NCBI RefSeq assembly: GCF_009295515.1
Contig: NZ_RQVV01000032.1
Span: 1-64,000, forward strand
Reading direction: 5' to 3'
DNA from: Erwinia endophytica
GTDB taxonomy: Bacteria; Pseudomonadota; Gammaproteobacteria; Enterobacterales; Enterobacteriaceae
Length of the DNA stretch: 64,000 nt
Shown here: one piece after another, positions 1 to 10,549 of the stretch
How the letters are laid out: the number at the start of each line of letters is the position of its first letter
How positions within the stretch are numbered: position 1 is the first letter of the stretch
Notes under the pieces: model-generated
Databases searched by the model: none
Seen by the model: only the letters and a program-made list of their open reading frames with translations
What the model was told of the DNA's origin: nothing
Translations under genes and position numbers: made by a program

Positions 1-38
1 TCAATCCTGCGAGTGCCCACACAGATTGTCTGATAAAT

Positions 39-76
39 TGTTAAAGAGCAGTGCGAACAGGGTATTAGCGCCTGTC
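39..76 (-). promoter_or_regulatory. rrn leader boxB-boxA antitermination site
   Basis: Read on the minus strand, TGCTCTTTAACA (39-50) is the boxA sequence of enterobacterial rRNA leaders. It is preceded by a boxB-type hairpin with arms ACAGG and CCTGT (about 57-75). The sequence after boxA, down to position 1, continues as the conserved 16S leader. In the family, NusB/S10 and Nus factors act here to prevent premature termination. The 16S gene itself lies beyond the left edge. Confidence 0.9.
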
Positions 77-88
77 GCGAGGTGGCGT

Positions 89-116
89 ATATTACGCTTT
101 CCTCCTGCAGAGTCAA
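89..116 (-). promoter_or_regulatory. rrn P2 promoter
   Basis: On the minus strand, TTGACT (111-116) and TAATAT (89-94) are separated by 16 bp. This matches the -35 and -10 elements of E. coli rrn P2. It lies between P1 and the boxBA leader, as in the rrnB operon. Confidence 0.88.
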
Positions 117-208
117 CCTCTTTTTACAGGGTTTTCTCCGGCGATCCAGTCTCCTGAATCTCTCAACCCGGCGGTCGCTAAACCGTTATTCCGTGTCAGT
201 GGAGGCGC

Positions 209-259
209 ATTATAGGGGGTTCCTGACGCCAGGCAAGGCCTAATAACAAAAAAATTTTC
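209..259 (-). promoter_or_regulatory. rrn P1 promoter with UP element
   Basis: On the minus strand, TTGCCT (231-236) and TATAAT (209-214) are 16 bp apart. The GC-rich discriminator that follows (GCGCCTCCACTGACACGG) is almost identical to E. coli rrnB P1. The A/T tract at about 241-259 is in the place of the UP element. The location just after murI is the same as for rrnB in E. coli, so an rRNA operon runs leftwards out of the window. Confidence 0.9.
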
Positions 260-287
260 AACCGGTGTTTTTTTACCCATAAATGGT

Positions 288-1139
288 CTACAAGACCAGT
301 TTTTCGAGTCTTTCAAAACCATAACGCTTTAAAACAGGCAATAACTGTACAGCTTCCTCAGTCATCGCCAGGCAAAAAGCCAGATTGGTATCAGCCGACA
401 TAGCTCTGGGCGATTCATTTTCTAATAACCAGGCGGTTCGACGAGCAATGGCTGCACCTGAATCCACTAAACGGGTGCCAGGAGGCAATACCTGCTGCAG
501 TTCTTCATTCAATAGCGGAAAATGCGTACAACCAAGCACCACCGTATCAGGTGGCTCTTTCATTCGCAGCCACGGTTGCAGGATACGCTTTACATCCTCC
601 AGCGACACCGTTTTACCCTGCAGCTTCGCTTCCGCAAGCTCAACCAATTCAGCCGATCCCAACATTTCTGTTTTGCATTCACTGGCAAAACGCGACACCA
701 GCTCAAGCGTGTAAGGACGTTTGACCGTACCGCGAGTCGCTAACAACCCTACCTTTCCATTACGCGTCAGCCGCGCAGCCGGTTTGATTGCAGGCACAAC
801 CCCCACGACCGGGAAATCAAAGCACTCACGTAACGCAGGAAGCGTGACGGTACTGGCTGAGTTGCAAGCAATAATCACCAGCGCCAGCGAATAATGACAG
901 GCTACAGCGCTAACAATCTCAACCACGCGCTCAACAATAAACTCTTCACTTTTTTCACCATAAGGGAAGGCGACGTTATCAAAAGCATAGATATAGTGCA
1001 GATCCGGCAGAAGTCGCCGGATTTCATCATAGACAGACAGCCCACCAACGCCGGAATCAAAAACCAGTACGGTGGGACGTTCTTTAGAAGGTGTAACTGC
1101 TGCTGAGATAATACTCCCTTCCTGGAGTTTGATAGCCAT
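288..1139 (-). CDS. murI: Glutamate racemase MurI
   Basis: Cytoplasmic racemase that converts L-glutamate to D-glutamate for peptidoglycan synthesis. The 283-residue product carries the two catalytic cysteines in the motifs ACNSASTV (Cys92) and GCTHFPLL (Cys204), and the N-terminal FDSGVGG motif. The frame is open to 1163, but the start at 1139 (MAIKLQEGS) matches the E. coli N-terminus (MATKLQDG). In E. coli btuB precedes murI; here the next gene is trmA, read divergently, with 170 bp between. The gene ends just before the rrn P1 promoter, with both on the same strand. Confidence 0.95.
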   Translation of the reverse strand: MAIKLQEGSIISAAVTPSKERPTVLVFDSGVGGLSVYDEIRRLLPDLHYIYAFDNVAFPYGEKSEEFIVERVVEIVSAVACHYSLALVIIACNSASTVTLPALRECFDFPVVGVVPAIKPAARLTRNGKVGLLATRGTVKRPYTLELVSRFASECKTEMLGSAELVELAEAKLQGKTVSLEDVKRILQPWLRMKEPPDTVVLGCTHFPLLNEELQQVLPPGTRLVDSGAAIARRTAWLLENESPRAMSADTNLAFCLAMTEEAVQLLPVLKRYGFERLEKLVL

Positions 1140-1309
1140 AAACTGTCTCGTAATCTTTATCAAACAGGTTGGCTAGTTTACCACGAACCCTCAATTGAAA
1201 GAGGACAGGATAGATGTCCATAATCATCCTGAGCCGGACAACGCTGGACATTGAGTGGCGAATACCTACAATCGCCCGGCATTAAAAGCCTTCAACCTGA
1301 GGAATTTCC

Positions 1310-2410
1310 ATGACGCCCGAACAGTTGCCGACTGAACAATACAATGCCCAACTCGACGAGAAAATCGCCCGTCTTGAGACACTAATGAAGCCATTTTCTG
1401 CGCCAGAGGTTGAGGTATTCCGTTCCCCCGTCAGCCATTATCGCATGCGGGCAGAATTCCGAATTTGGCACGATGGCGATGATCTTTACCACATCATTTT
1501 CGACCCGCAGACGCACCAGCGTATTCGCGTGGACAGCTTCCCAGCGGCCAGTCAGATAATTAACCAGCTCATGCCAAAGCTGATCAACGGCATGCGCGAC
1601 AATCCTCTGCTACGCCATAAACTGTTCCAAATTGATTATCTTTCTACCCTGAGCAATCAGGCCGTGGTATCACTGCTTTACCATCGTCCCCTGACAGAAG
1701 AGTGGCGGCAGGCCGCCGTTATCCTACGTGATGCGCTACGCGCCGAAGGGTTTGACCTGCATCTGATTGGCCGGGCCGCCAGGAGCAAAATCTGTCTGGA
1801 TCGTGATTTTGTCGATGAATGTCTGCCGATTGCCGGACAGGATATTACCTGGCGTCAAGTGGAAAACAGCTTCACTCAACCAAACGCGGCAATAAATATT
1901 AAAATGCTGGAATGGGCGCTGGAGGTGACAAAGAACGCCAGTGGCGATTTGCTGGAACTGTACTGCGGCAATGGCAACTTTTCTTTGGCGCTGGCACGTA
2001 ACTTCCGGCGCGTACTGGCGACGGAAATCGCCAAACCCTCCGTTGCTTCGGCACAGTACAATATCGCTGTTAACAATATTAAAAATGTACAGATCATTCG
2101 AATGGCAGCGGAAGAGTTTACTCAGGCAATGAACGGCGAACGTACCTTTAAACGGCTGGAGGGAATCGACCTGAGCACTTATGAGTGCGAAACCATTTTC
2201 GTCGATCCCCCTCGCAGCGGTCTGGATGCCGAAACGGTGAAAATGGTACAAGCTTATCCGCGCATCCTGTATATCTCTTGCAACCCGCAAACGCTGGGTG
2301 AAAATTTGGCCACGTTGTCAGCAACGCATGAAATCACTCGCCTGGCGCTGTTCGATCAGTTCCCTTATACCCACCATATGGAATGCGGTGTGTTACTGTC
2401 ACGACGTTAA
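1310..2410 (+). CDS. trmA: tRNA (uracil-5-)-methyltransferase TrmA
   Basis: Makes the 5-methyluridine (ribothymidine) at position 54 of tRNA using S-adenosylmethionine. The product has 366 residues, the same as E. coli TrmA. Visible motifs are the SAM-binding [12 protein letters not shown], the nucleophilic Cys324 in ISCNPQTL and the general base Glu358 in HHMECGVLL. An AGGAA ribosome-binding site lies just before the ATG. The gene is monocistronic and convergent with yijD. Confidence 0.96.
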   Translation: MTPEQLPTEQYNAQLDEKIARLETLMKPFSAPEVEVFRSPVSHYRMRAEFRIWHDGDDLYHIIFDPQTHQRIRVDSFPAASQIINQLMPKLINGMRDNPLLRHKLFQIDYLSTLSNQAVVSLLYHRPLTEEWRQAAVILRDALRAEGFDLHLIGRAARSKICLDRDFVDECLPIAGQDITWRQVENSFTQPNAAINIKMLEWALEVTKNASGDLLELYCGNGNFSLALARNFRRVLATEIAKPSVASAQYNIAVNNIKNVQIIRMAAEEFTQAMNGERTFKRLEGIDLSTYECETIFVDPPRSGLDAETVKMVQAYPRILYISCNPQTLGENLATLSATHEITRLALFDQFPYTHHMECGVLLSRR

Positions 2411-2441
2411 TACAAGGAGGCGAGGACCTGCTGTCCCGGAA

Positions 2442-2795
2442 TTACTCGCCTCTACGCGTACGCAGCTTCAGACCAATCCAGAACACCAGCGCCACCATCA
2501 AAATAGTCGGCACAAAGTTCGAACCAATAGCTGGATATTCCGCCCGTACAATCGCGCTGTATAACAGGATGCCCAGCAGGAAAAACGCGGCGGTAATCGA
2601 AGGCAATCCCTCTGGCATTGCACGGTTCAGATAGCGCTGATGCAGACACCAGGCTGACAACCCCAGTGCGATAAGCGGAAACACTGAGAACGGCACAAGC
2701 GAACTGAATAGCGCGGAAAATGATCCGTTAACAGATAACCCCGCAAGAAATGCCAGTAATAGCGTACCCTTGTCCCGTCCAGTAGATAAACTCAT
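2442..2795 (-). CDS. yijD: Inner-membrane protein YijD (DUF1422)
   Basis: Small membrane protein of 117 residues with three to four hydrophobic segments (for example [14 protein letters not shown] and [15 protein letters not shown]). It matches E. coli YijD in length and in the motifs FSVFPLIAL and CLHQRYLNR. Its function is unknown. It starts 11 bp after the fabR stop, so the two genes are probably co-transcribed, as in E. coli. The link to a fatty-acid regulator is only positional. Confidence 0.9.
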   Translation of the reverse strand: MSLSTGRDKGTLLLAFLAGLSVNGSFSALFSSLVPFSVFPLIALGLSAWCLHQRYLNRAMPEGLPSITAAFFLLGILLYSAIVRAEYPAIGSNFVPTILMVALVFWIGLKLRTRRGE

Positions 2796-2806
2796 GTCAC
2801 CATCCT

Positions 2807-3448
2807 TTAATCATCAGATTCCAGCGTTACCGCCAACTTCTCCTGTTCACGGCGATACCAGTAATAAGCGCCTTTCGAAATCATTCGCAGTTGCAGAACC
2901 AGACGCTCTTCCAACTGGCGACGCTGCTCAACATCAATATCCAGTGCTTCCGCACCGGCGTTAAAGACAATAATAACCATCGCTTCCGCCTGCGCTTCAG
3001 TAAAACTACGCGGCATACGATTTTCAATTTCGAGGTAATCCGCCAGTTCGGCAATAAAATGTTGGATCTCACGGGCTACCGCGGCACGAAACGCGGCCGA
3101 AGTACCGGAACGCTCTCGTAGCAACAAACGGAAAGCATTAGGATTGTTACCAATAAACTCCATGAAAGTGGAGACCGAGGTACGGATAACACTGCCACCC
3201 TTGGCAATACGCTGGCGAGCCTGACGCATCAATTGACGCAGCATCAAACCACTTTCATCCACCATGGTCAGCCCTAATTCATCAACATCACGAAAGTGGC
3301 GATAGAATGAGGTGGGTGCAATTCCGGCTTCCCGGGCAACTTCTCTCAGACTGAGACTGGCAAAACTTCGCTCAGCACTTAGCTGGCTAAATGCCGCTTC
3401 GATCAGCGAACGTCGTGTCCGCTCTTTTTGCTGCGCTCTGACGCCCAT
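2807..3448 (-). CDS. fabR: TetR-type repressor of unsaturated fatty acid synthesis FabR
   Basis: TetR-family repressor of 213 residues. The N-terminal helix-turn-helix ends in the family signature TSFYRHF (about residues 47-53). In E. coli FabR senses the ratio of unsaturated to saturated acyl chains and represses fabA and fabB; that role is inferred here from strong similarity and from the conserved fabR-yijD pair. The gene is divergent from sthA, with 191 bp between the two starts. Confidence 0.93.
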   Translation of the reverse strand: MGVRAQQKERTRRSLIEAAFSQLSAERSFASLSLREVAREAGIAPTSFYRHFRDVDELGLTMVDESGLMLRQLMRQARQRIAKGGSVIRTSVSTFMEFIGNNPNAFRLLLRERSGTSAAFRAAVAREIQHFIAELADYLEIENRMPRSFTEAQAEAMVIIVFNAGAEALDIDVEQRRQLEERLVLQLRMISKGAYYWYRREQEKLAVTLESDD

Positions 3449-3639
3449 GTTTGTGCCTGTTTTACCTGCCAGAATGGCACTATAACAAAAAATTCAGCGT
3501 ACAGTTGCATCAACTTTGTGACGGCCTGTTAACCTCACTCTTTGTCAAATAATGGCAAAAAAGTTGGTTAGAATTGGGAAATAGTCAGCGAAATGTTAGA
3601 GTGTCGTTGAAAATTTGTATATAAATAGGGCGTATTAGT

Positions 3640-5040
3640 ATGCAACAATCTTATGATTACGACGCCATTGTGATTGGATCCGGCCCTGGCGGCGAAGGTG
3701 CCGCCATGGGCCTGGTAAAACAAGGCGCCCGCATTGCCGTTATCGAGCGTTATCACAATATTGGCGGTGGTTGTACTCATTGGGGCACCATCCCATCAAA
3801 AGCTCTCCGCCACGCAGTCAGCCGCATTATCGAGTTCAATCAAAACCCACTTTACAGTGACCATACCCGCCTTCTACGTTCATCTTTCGCGGATATCCTT
3901 AACCACACAGAAAACGTTATCAGCCAGCAAACCCAGATGCGTCAGGGTTTTTACGAGCGTAACCGTTGTGAGCTGTATCAGGGCGATGCACGTTTCGTCG
4001 ATGCCAACACCATAGACATTGTCACGCACGATGGTTCAATTGAGCGTCTGACCGCTGAAAAGTTTGTTATTGCTTGTGGATCAAAGCCCTACCATCCCAC
4101 CAATGTGGACTTTACCCATCCACGCATCTATGACAGCGACTCAATCCTCAATTTACATCACGAGCCAGGCCACGTGATTATCTATGGTGCCGGCGTCATT
4201 GGTTGTGAATATGCTTCAATTTTTCGTGGCCTGAGCGTTAAAGTCGACCTGATCAACACCCGTGATCATCTGTTGGCCTTCCTTGATCAGGAAATTTCAG
4301 ACTCGCTCTCATACCACTTATGGAACAACGGAGTGGTTATCCGCCATAATGAAGAGTTTGAGAAAATTGAAGGCGTCGGTGATGGCGTGATTGTGCATCT
4401 CAAGTCCGGCAAGAAAGTAAAAGCAGACTGCCTGCTGTACGCTAATGGCCGTACCGGTAATACTGACTCTCTGTCGCTGGAAAATGTCGGGCTGGAAGCA
4501 GATGGTCGTGGCCTGCTCAAGGTCAACAGTATGTACCAGACCGCACAGCCGCACATCTATGCCGTAGGTGACGTGATTGGTTATCCAAGCCTTGCCTCAG
4601 CCGCTTACGATCAGGGGCGCATTGCAGCCCAGGCGCTGATTAAAGGTGAAGCAAACGCCCACTTGATTGAGGATATTCCGACCGGAATTTATACTATTCC
4701 GGAAATCAGTTCTGTCGGTAAAACGGAACAGCAACTGACGGCGATGAAAGTCCCTTATGAAGTGGGACGCGCGCAGTTCAAGCACCTGGCCCGGGCGCAG
4801 ATTGTCGGTATGAACGTGGGGAGCCTGAAGATTCTCTTCCATCGTGAGACGAAGGAGATCCTCGGTATTCACTGCTTTGGTGAACATGCTGCAGAAATCA
4901 TCCACATTGGTCAGGCTATTATGGAACAGAAAAATGGCGGCAATACGATTGAATACTTCGTGAATACCACCTTTAACTATCCCACAATGGCCGAAGCCTA
5001 CCGTGTAGCGGCACTGAATGGCTTAAACCGCCTGTTTTAA
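3640..5040 (+). CDS. sthA: Soluble pyridine nucleotide transhydrogenase SthA
   Basis: FAD-dependent enzyme that moves reducing equivalents between NADPH and NAD+. The 466-residue product has the length of E. coli SthA. It shows the FAD motif GSGPGGEG near the N-terminus, a second nucleotide-binding motif [13 protein letters not shown], and [12 protein letters not shown], where the paired redox cysteine of dihydrolipoamide dehydrogenases is absent, as expected for this family. The last codons overlap the convergent oxyR stop by 4 bp. Confidence 0.96.
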   Translation: MQQSYDYDAIVIGSGPGGEGAAMGLVKQGARIAVIERYHNIGGGCTHWGTIPSKALRHAVSRIIEFNQNPLYSDHTRLLRSSFADILNHTENVISQQTQMRQGFYERNRCELYQGDARFVDANTIDIVTHDGSIERLTAEKFVIACGSKPYHPTNVDFTHPRIYDSDSILNLHHEPGHVIIYGAGVIGCEYASIFRGLSVKVDLINTRDHLLAFLDQEISDSLSYHLWNNGVVIRHNEEFEKIEGVGDGVIVHLKSGKKVKADCLLYANGRTGNTDSLSLENVGLEADGRGLLKVNSMYQTAQPHIYAVGDVIGYPSLASAAYDQGRIAAQALIKGEANAHLIEDIPTGIYTIPEISSVGKTEQQLTAMKVPYEVGRAQFKHLARAQIVGMNVGSLKILFHRETKEILGIHCFGEHAAEIIHIGQAIMEQKNGGNTIEYFVNTTFNYPTMAEAYRVAALNGLNRLF

Positions 5041-5939
5041 CGGGTCCCTATATAGGCCTGCATATGACTACGGATTGCCTCTGCCAGTTGCTCATAGCGA
5101 CCGCGCAGTGGTGATCCCGGACGGTAAACCAGAGCGATGGTCCGTTGTGGCTCTGGCTTGTAACACGGCAGATAGCAGACACCATCACGTACACGCTCTT
5201 TCGGCACAGCCAGCGCGGGTAACAGCGTAATCCCGCTTCCTGCGGCCACCATGTTACGCAGCGTCTCCAGACTGGTGGCGCGGAAATGCGAATCTTCATC
5301 AGCCCCGGCCTGAAAACAAAAGCCCATCGCCTGATCGCGCAAACAATGACCATCTTCCAACATCAACAGCTTCTCCCCAGCCAGATCGGACATTGGCACA
5401 CGATCGCGATCACGCCACGGGTGATCCTGGTAAATCGCCAACCTCATGGGTTCGTCGAACAGCGGCACTTCGATAAAGGCCGCCGACTCTTTCACCAGAG
5501 CCAGAATGGCGCAATCCAGTATGCCGTTGTCAAGCTGGGCCAGCAATGGCTGTGTCTGCGCTTCGTGCAGATACATCTCCAGTTTCGGGAAGGTCTGATG
5601 CAGCATCGGCACAATATGTGGCAACAGATAAGGGCCAACAGTGGGTATCAACCCGATATGCAATGGCCCGGACATCACTTCACCCTGCTGGCTGGCCATT
5701 TCCTTCAGCACGTTCACTTCCCGCAGTACAATACGCGCCTGATCCACCAGCAACAACCCGGACTGCGTAAATAGAACTTTACGGCTGGTTCGTTCTAACA
5801 ACATCACGCCCAGCTCGTCTTCCAACTTGCGGATCTGACCACTCAGCGTTGGCTGACTAACATGGCAAGCATCCGCTGCCCGCCGAAAATGACGATGCTC
5901 AGCCAGCGACACTAAATACACCAGATCACGAATATTCAT
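5037..5939 (-). CDS. oxyR: Hydrogen peroxide-sensing LysR-type activator OxyR
   Basis: LysR-type regulator that is activated by a disulfide when peroxide is present. The 300-residue product has an N-terminal helix-turn-helix and both sensor cysteines, Cys199 and Cys208, in [12 protein letters not shown]. The frame extends upstream to 5987, but [10 protein letters not shown] at 5939 is the family start; the upstream extension would cover the OxyR-binding site. Its divergent neighbour is a hybrid peroxiredoxin rather than the oxyS RNA found in E. coli. Confidence 0.96.
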   Translation of the reverse strand: MNIRDLVYLVSLAEHRHFRRAADACHVSQPTLSGQIRKLEDELGVMLLERTSRKVLFTQSGLLLVDQARIVLREVNVLKEMASQQGEVMSGPLHIGLIPTVGPYLLPHIVPMLHQTFPKLEMYLHEAQTQPLLAQLDNGILDCAILALVKESAAFIEVPLFDEPMRLAIYQDHPWRDRDRVPMSDLAGEKLLMLEDGHCLRDQAMGFCFQAGADEDSHFRATSLETLRNMVAAGSGITLLPALAVPKERVRDGVCYLPCYKPEPQRTIALVYRPGSPLRGRYEQLAEAIRSHMQAYIGTR

Positions 5940-5954
5940 TTTACCCCACCCACG

Positions 5955-5991
5955 ATAGCCAATAACTATAGATAGAATAACAACCAACGAT
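5955..5991. promoter_or_regulatory. Probable OxyR-binding site between oxyR and the peroxiredoxin gene
   Basis: The first half, ATAGccaataaCTAT (5955-5969), and the second, ATAAcaaccaaCGAT (5977-5991), are 7 bp apart. This is the spacing of the OxyR consensus (ATAG-N7-CTAT twice, 7 bp between). The first half has perfect ATAG and CTAT ends; the second differs by one base at each end. The position suggests oxyR autoregulation and peroxide induction of the divergent gene. Confidence 0.72.
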
Positions 5992-6068
5992 TATCCCTAT
6001 CAAGAATAAATATCAATAATGTCGCTCAGATCAAGAATTAATCATTCTCCCTAATTAAGAGGTCATTT

Positions 6069-6800
6069 ATGTTTCCAAATCAGGAGGCTCAGTCAGTCCC
6101 ACAAGTCACCTTTCATACCCGTCAGGGAGACAGTTGGGTCGATATCACAACCGATGAGTTGTTTAAGGACCAAACTGTCATCGTATTTTCTCTACCAGGC
6201 GCTTTCACGCCAACGTGTTCGTCAAGTCATCTCCCCCGCTATAACGAGTTGGCTGATGTTTTCAAACAACACGGCGTGGATAATATTCTTTGTGTATCCG
6301 TTAACGATACTTTTGTAATGAACGCCTGGAAAGCCGATCAACACGCCAACAACATCACCTTTATTCCTGATGGTAACGGTGACTTTACCCGCGGCATGGG
6401 GATGCTGATTGAGAAAGCCGATCTGGGATTTGGTCCCCGTTCATGGCGCTACTCAATGCTGGTTCGTAACGGCGTGGTGGAAAAAATGTTTGTAGAACCC
6501 AACAGGCCTGGCGACCCATTTGAAGTCTCCGATGCCGACACCATGCTGCGCTATCTGGCACCAGAATTTAAAATACAGGAGTCCGTCTCACTGTTTACCA
6601 AGCCAGGCTGCCCATTCTGCGCCAAAGCGAAACAAATGCTGCTGGATCGCGGTATTCAGTATGAAGAGATCGTATTAGGTCAGGATGCCACGACCGTCAG
6701 CCTGCGCGCTATTACCGGTCGTACCACGGTGCCACAGGTCTTTATCGGTGGACGTCACATTGGTGGTAGTGACGACCTGGAGCAATTCTTGATTGCTTAA
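6069..6800 (+). CDS. Hybrid peroxiredoxin-glutaredoxin
   Basis: Glutathione-dependent peroxidase built as a fusion. Residues 1 to about 165 are a Prx5-type peroxiredoxin with the peroxidatic Cys50 in PGAFTPTC. Residues about 172-243 are a glutaredoxin with the active site Cys181-Pro-Phe-Cys184 and the glutathione-site motif [10 protein letters not shown]. The family reduces hydroperoxides and recycles itself through its own glutaredoxin domain with glutathione. The gene stands divergent to oxyR across a good OxyR site, which implies control by peroxide. The start is preceded by AAGAGG. E. coli K-12 has no counterpart at this locus. Confidence 0.95.
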   Translation: MFPNQEAQSVPQVTFHTRQGDSWVDITTDELFKDQTVIVFSLPGAFTPTCSSSHLPRYNELADVFKQHGVDNILCVSVNDTFVMNAWKADQHANNITFIPDGNGDFTRGMGMLIEKADLGFGPRSWRYSMLVRNGVVEKMFVEPNRPGDPFEVSDADTMLRYLAPEFKIQESVSLFTKPGCPFCAKAKQMLLDRGIQYEEIVLGQDATTVSLRAITGRTTVPQVFIGGRHIGGSDDLEQFLIA

Positions 6801-6956
6801 GCATTAGCCTGGTGTCTGCCAATAACCCACCCGATCATCGACTCAAGCGGGCGTTTACGCGGACACAATAGAATAAAGTGAAATCTGGCGAAAGCGGATT
6901 GTGGACAGTCCCTGTGCGATAAGATTAAGCATACCAGGCCGGTGAACCTCCCACTT

Positions 6957-6990
6957 AAAAAGGGCCCATGTTTGAACATGACCCCTTTTT
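6957..6990. terminator. Bidirectional terminator between the peroxiredoxin gene and argH
   Basis: Two 16-base arms (6957-6972 and 6975-6990) pair with two central mismatches. The stem begins with five A and ends with five T, so it can end transcription from both convergent genes. Confidence 0.75.
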
Positions 6991-7034
6991 ACACTAACTG
7001 GCCGTTCGGGCCACCTGTCCTTAAATGATCGGCA

Positions 7035-8432
7035 TCAGACCTGAAGCTTACTTTTTTGATCAGAAAGACGGTTTTTCGCCTCAGTGATTGCCCGTGATAC
7101 CTGATGAGGCGAAACACCACCTTTGGCATTACGCTTATCAAGGCAGGACTGTAGCGACAATATCGGATAAACATCATCTTCAATCACACGACTGAAGGTC
7201 TGCAGCTCTGCCAGTTTCAACGCTTCCAGCGCCACACCTTTATTTATTGCCGCCACGACCACTTCGCCCACAATGTGGTGAGCTTCACGGAACGGAACAC
7301 CTTTCGCGACCAGATAGTCAGCTAATTCGGTAGAATTAGCATAACCCTGCTCTGCCGCCTCCTGGCAGCGTGGACGCTTCACCTGGATACCATCCAACAC
7401 CAGTGCCGCCATATGCAGGCAATCTGACCAGGTATCCAGCGCGTCAAACAGCCCTTCTTTGTCTTCCTGCATATCCTTGTTATAGGCCAGTGGCAGACCT
7501 TTCAGCGTCATCATCATGCCGGTCAGCGCTCCCTGCACACGACCACATTTGCCACGGATCAACTCCAACGCATCGGGATTTTTCTTCTGCGGCATCAGCG
7601 AGGATCCAGAGGTCACGCGATCGGACAGCTCAACAAAAGCGGATTCGCCGGTATTGAAGAAAATCAGATCTTCAGCGAAGCGGGACAAGTGAACCATGCC
7701 GATGGATGCATCGGAAAGCAATTCCAGCACATGATCACGGTCAGAAACCGTGTCCAGACTGTTACGCGTCGCGGAGGAAAAACCTAACCAGCCAGCCAGT
7801 TGCTCACGATCAATTTCATACGCGGTTCCGGCCAGTGCACCGCAGCCAAGCGGACTGACATCCAGACGCTTCAGCGTATCCTGCAGACGACTTTCGTCAC
7901 GCGCCAGCATTTCAACGTAGGCCAGGCACCAGTGTGCAAACGTCACTGGCTGGGCTCGCTGCAGGTGAGTATAACCCGGCATCACCGCATCCTGATTCGC
8001 GTCAGCGGTTGCCACCAGCGCCTGTTGCAGATGACGTGTCGCGCTCAGTAGTTCGCTAATCTGTACTTTGCACCACAGTTTCAGGTCAGTAGCGACCTGG
8101 TCGTTACGACTGCGGCCAGTATGCAGCTTTTTGCCCAGCGCACCCACTTTCTCAATCAAGCGCGCCTCAACATAACTATGAATATCTTCTGCATCGCTTT
8201 CGAGGATCTGCTGCGGATTAGCACGCACTTCCTCCAGCAACACGTTCAGCGCGCTTTCCAGTTGCCGCTGCTCTTCTACTGTCAGAACATTGACCGTCAC
8301 CAACGCTTTGGACCAGGCAACAGAACCAACGATATCCTGCTCTGCCAGACGATAGTCGAAGCGCAGCGAATCGTTAAACTGTTTGAAACGTTGATCTGCT
8401 GCCTGAGTAAACCGTCCACCCCAAAGTGCCAT
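7035..8432 (-). CDS. argH: Argininosuccinate lyase ArgH
   Basis: Splits argininosuccinate into arginine and fumarate, the last step of arginine synthesis. The 465-residue product begins [10 protein letters not shown] and carries the fumarase/aspartase superfamily signature [12 protein letters not shown] at about residues 276-287. It is a few residues longer than E. coli ArgH (457) at the C-terminus. It is the last gene of the argCBGH run, 88 bp after argG on the same strand, so control by the ARG boxes upstream of argC is expected. Confidence 0.96.
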   Translation of the reverse strand: MALWGGRFTQAADQRFKQFNDSLRFDYRLAEQDIVGSVAWSKALVTVNVLTVEEQRQLESALNVLLEEVRANPQQILESDAEDIHSYVEARLIEKVGALGKKLHTGRSRNDQVATDLKLWCKVQISELLSATRHLQQALVATADANQDAVMPGYTHLQRAQPVTFAHWCLAYVEMLARDESRLQDTLKRLDVSPLGCGALAGTAYEIDREQLAGWLGFSSATRNSLDTVSDRDHVLELLSDASIGMVHLSRFAEDLIFFNTGESAFVELSDRVTSGSSLMPQKKNPDALELIRGKCGRVQGALTGMMMTLKGLPLAYNKDMQEDKEGLFDALDTWSDCLHMAALVLDGIQVKRPRCQEAAEQGYANSTELADYLVAKGVPFREAHHIVGEVVVAAINKGVALEALKLAELQTFSRVIEDDVYPILSLQSCLDKRNAKGGVSPHQVSRAITEAKNRLSDQKSKLQV

Positions 8433-8520
8433 ATCAGTGCTCCATTAATTGCGGAATAATAAGTATGGGTCGTTTTTCACGCGACAGGCAGGACGGCGCA
8501 ATGGCCGTCCTGACAAGGAA

Positions 8521-9735
8521 TTATTTCTTTTCGTTCAGCGCACGAATGCGTGAAGAGAGAGAGAACAGGCGGATAAAGCCACCTGCGTGACGGTGATCGT
8601 ATACTTCATCTTCGCCAAAGGTCGCAAATTCTTCAGAATACAGGCTGTTAGCTGATTTTTTCTGAATTGCCGTCACCTGACCTTTATAAAGCTGCAATAT
8701 CACTTCACCATTCACTTCTGTCGCCAGAGACTCAGCAGCAGCCTGAATGGACTGACGTAATGGCGCGAACCAACGACCATCGTACACCACGTAAGACATC
8801 TCCAGGCCCAACTGCTCACGCCATTTAAAGCTGTCGCGGTCCAGAACCAACTGCTCAACCGCACGCAACGCGCTAACCATAATGGTACCGCCAGGCGTTT
8901 CATAGCAGCCGCGGGATTTAATCCCCACCAGACGGTTTTCAACGATATCGATCCGTCCCACGCCGTGTTTTGCACCGATAACGTTGAGCTTTTCCAGGCA
9001 GTGGAACGGGCTTAATTTTTCGCCATTAACCGCCACTACACGGCCTTTCTCAACCGAAACCGTCACCTGTTCCGGCTGGTCCGGCGCGTCCTGTGGATCG
9101 ACGGTCCACACCCAACAATCTTTGTTCGGGGCATTCCATGGGCTTTCCAGCACGCCACCCTCAGTGGAAATATGCCAGGCGTTTTCATCCCGACTGTATA
9201 TTTTTTCCAGCGAAGCGGTCGTCGGAATATTACGCTCTTTCAGGTAGTCCAGCAGCGCTTCACGCGAACGCAGGTTCCACTCACGCCATGGCGCAACCAC
9301 TTTTAGTTGCGGGGCCAGAGCGGTGTAAGTCGTTTCGAAACGAACCTGATCGTTACCTTTACCCGTCGCGCCGTGACACAACGCATCGGCACCAACTTTC
9401 AGCGCCAGCTCAACCTGAGCTTTAGCGATAACCGGACGGGCCATTGAAGTCCCCAGCAGATACGACCCTTCATACAGTGCGCCAGTCTGCAACACCGGAT
9501 AGACATAATCGCTGATGAATTCTTCACGCAGATCGACAACGTGGCATTCGGATGCACCGGACTGCAACGCTTTTTTCTCAACGCCCTCCAAATCGCTACG
9601 CTCCTGACCGATATCCGCAACGAACGCGACCACTTCACAACCGCCGTAGTTCTCTTTCAGCCATGGAATAATGGCGGATGTATCCAAACCACCTGAGTAA
9701 GCGAGAACGATTTTTTTGATGCTCTTGTCTTGCAT
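8521..9735 (-). CDS. argG: Argininosuccinate synthase ArgG (short type)
   Basis: Joins citrulline and aspartate with ATP to form argininosuccinate. From the start at 9735 ([20 protein letters not shown]) the product has 404 residues, with the N-type ATP pyrophosphatase P-loop SGGLDTS at about 14-20. The frame is open to 9891 but overlaps argB, and the AAGGA ribosome-binding site fits the internal ATG. E. coli ArgG is longer (447) and encoded elsewhere; this shorter type inside the arg cluster is typical of other Enterobacterales genera. It begins 22 bp after argB. Confidence 0.95.
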   Translation of the reverse strand: MQDKSIKKIVLAYSGGLDTSAIIPWLKENYGGCEVVAFVADIGQERSDLEGVEKKALQSGASECHVVDLREEFISDYVYPVLQTGALYEGSYLLGTSMARPVIAKAQVELALKVGADALCHGATGKGNDQVRFETTYTALAPQLKVVAPWREWNLRSREALLDYLKERNIPTTASLEKIYSRDENAWHISTEGGVLESPWNAPNKDCWVWTVDPQDAPDQPEQVTVSVEKGRVVAVNGEKLSPFHCLEKLNVIGAKHGVGRIDIVENRLVGIKSRGCYETPGGTIMVSALRAVEQLVLDRDSFKWREQLGLEMSYVVYDGRWFAPLRQSIQAAAESLATEVNGEVILQLYKGQVTAIQKKSANSLYSEEFATFGEDEVYDHRHAGGFIRLFSLSSRIRALNEKK

Positions 9736-9757
9736 TGTCTTTTCCTTGAATACTCTG

Positions 9758-10534
9758 TTAAGCGAGGATCCGGGTGCCAATTGACACGCCGTTAAAAAGG
9801 GTCGGCAGCTGTTCTGCATGGCGCCAACTGGCAATATCGACCGGGCGCCCCAGCGTACGGGCAGCATCCAACGCGGCATTGACTTTAACAATCATGCCAT
9901 CAGTAATAATACCCTGAGCGATCAGTTGTTCGGCTTTCGCTGCGGTCATCTCGGCAATACGCTGACCTTTACCGTCCAGAATCCCGCTGACATCGGACAA
10001 CAGAATCAAGTCGGCCCCCAGGGTGGACGCCAACGCCGTCGCCGCCTGATCAGCGTTAACGTTCATTAACTGCCCACCCTCAGTGAGGCCAATTGAACTG
10101 ACAACCGGCAGGAAACCCGCCGCCAGCAGGGTATTGATCAGTACCGGAGAGCCAGGCGTCGCCAGTCCAACGTGTCCCAGATCTGCATCATACTGCTCAA
10201 CGTTGACGATGCCGCCATCACCCAGACACAAACCTACGGCAGCAATATGGTGTTTTTTCGCCCAGGCCAGCAGCGTTTTGTTCGCCGTACCGGCCAGCGC
10301 GCCGGTAATAATGTCAATCTGATCAGCAGGCGTAACACGCAGGCCATTTTTCTTTTGTACCGGCAGAGCGAGCTTTTTCATCAGTTCATCTACCAGACAG
10401 CCGCCACCGTGGACAATCAGCAACGGGCGCTGGTGTGATTCCCGCCAGGTTGCCAGCGCATTGAATAATTTCTCCAGCGCCTCTTCACTATCCAGTAGTA
10501 CGCCGCCAAGTTTAACAATTAACGGATTGGTCAT
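9758..10534 (-). CDS. argB: Acetylglutamate kinase ArgB
   Basis: Phosphorylates N-acetylglutamate, the second step of arginine synthesis. The 258 residues equal E. coli ArgB. The amino-acid kinase fold is seen in the N-terminal VKLGGVLLD, the glycine-rich IVHGGG (about 41-46) and the C-terminal region around [14 protein letters not shown]. It starts 15 bp after the argC stop and is followed by argG after 22 bp, so the three are translated from one transcript. Confidence 0.97.
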   Translation of the reverse strand: MTNPLIVKLGGVLLDSEEALEKLFNALATWRESHQRPLLIVHGGGCLVDELMKKLALPVQKKNGLRVTPADQIDIITGALAGTANKTLLAWAKKHHIAAVGLCLGDGGIVNVEQYDADLGHVGLATPGSPVLINTLLAAGFLPVVSSIGLTEGGQLMNVNADQAATALASTLGADLILLSDVSGILDGKGQRIAEMTAAKAEQLIAQGIITDGMIVKVNAALDAARTLGRPVDIASWRHAEQLPTLFNGVSIGTRILA

Positions 10535-10549
10535 TTGATTACTCGCTGA

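Noticed and set aside
1736-2290. 184-codon antisense open frame in trmA
   Set aside because: It is a shadow of a well-supported gene, with no similarity or start signals.
9736-9891. N-terminal extension of argG
   Set aside because: It overlaps argB and has no similarity; the internal ATG at 9735 has AAGGA and the family N-terminus.
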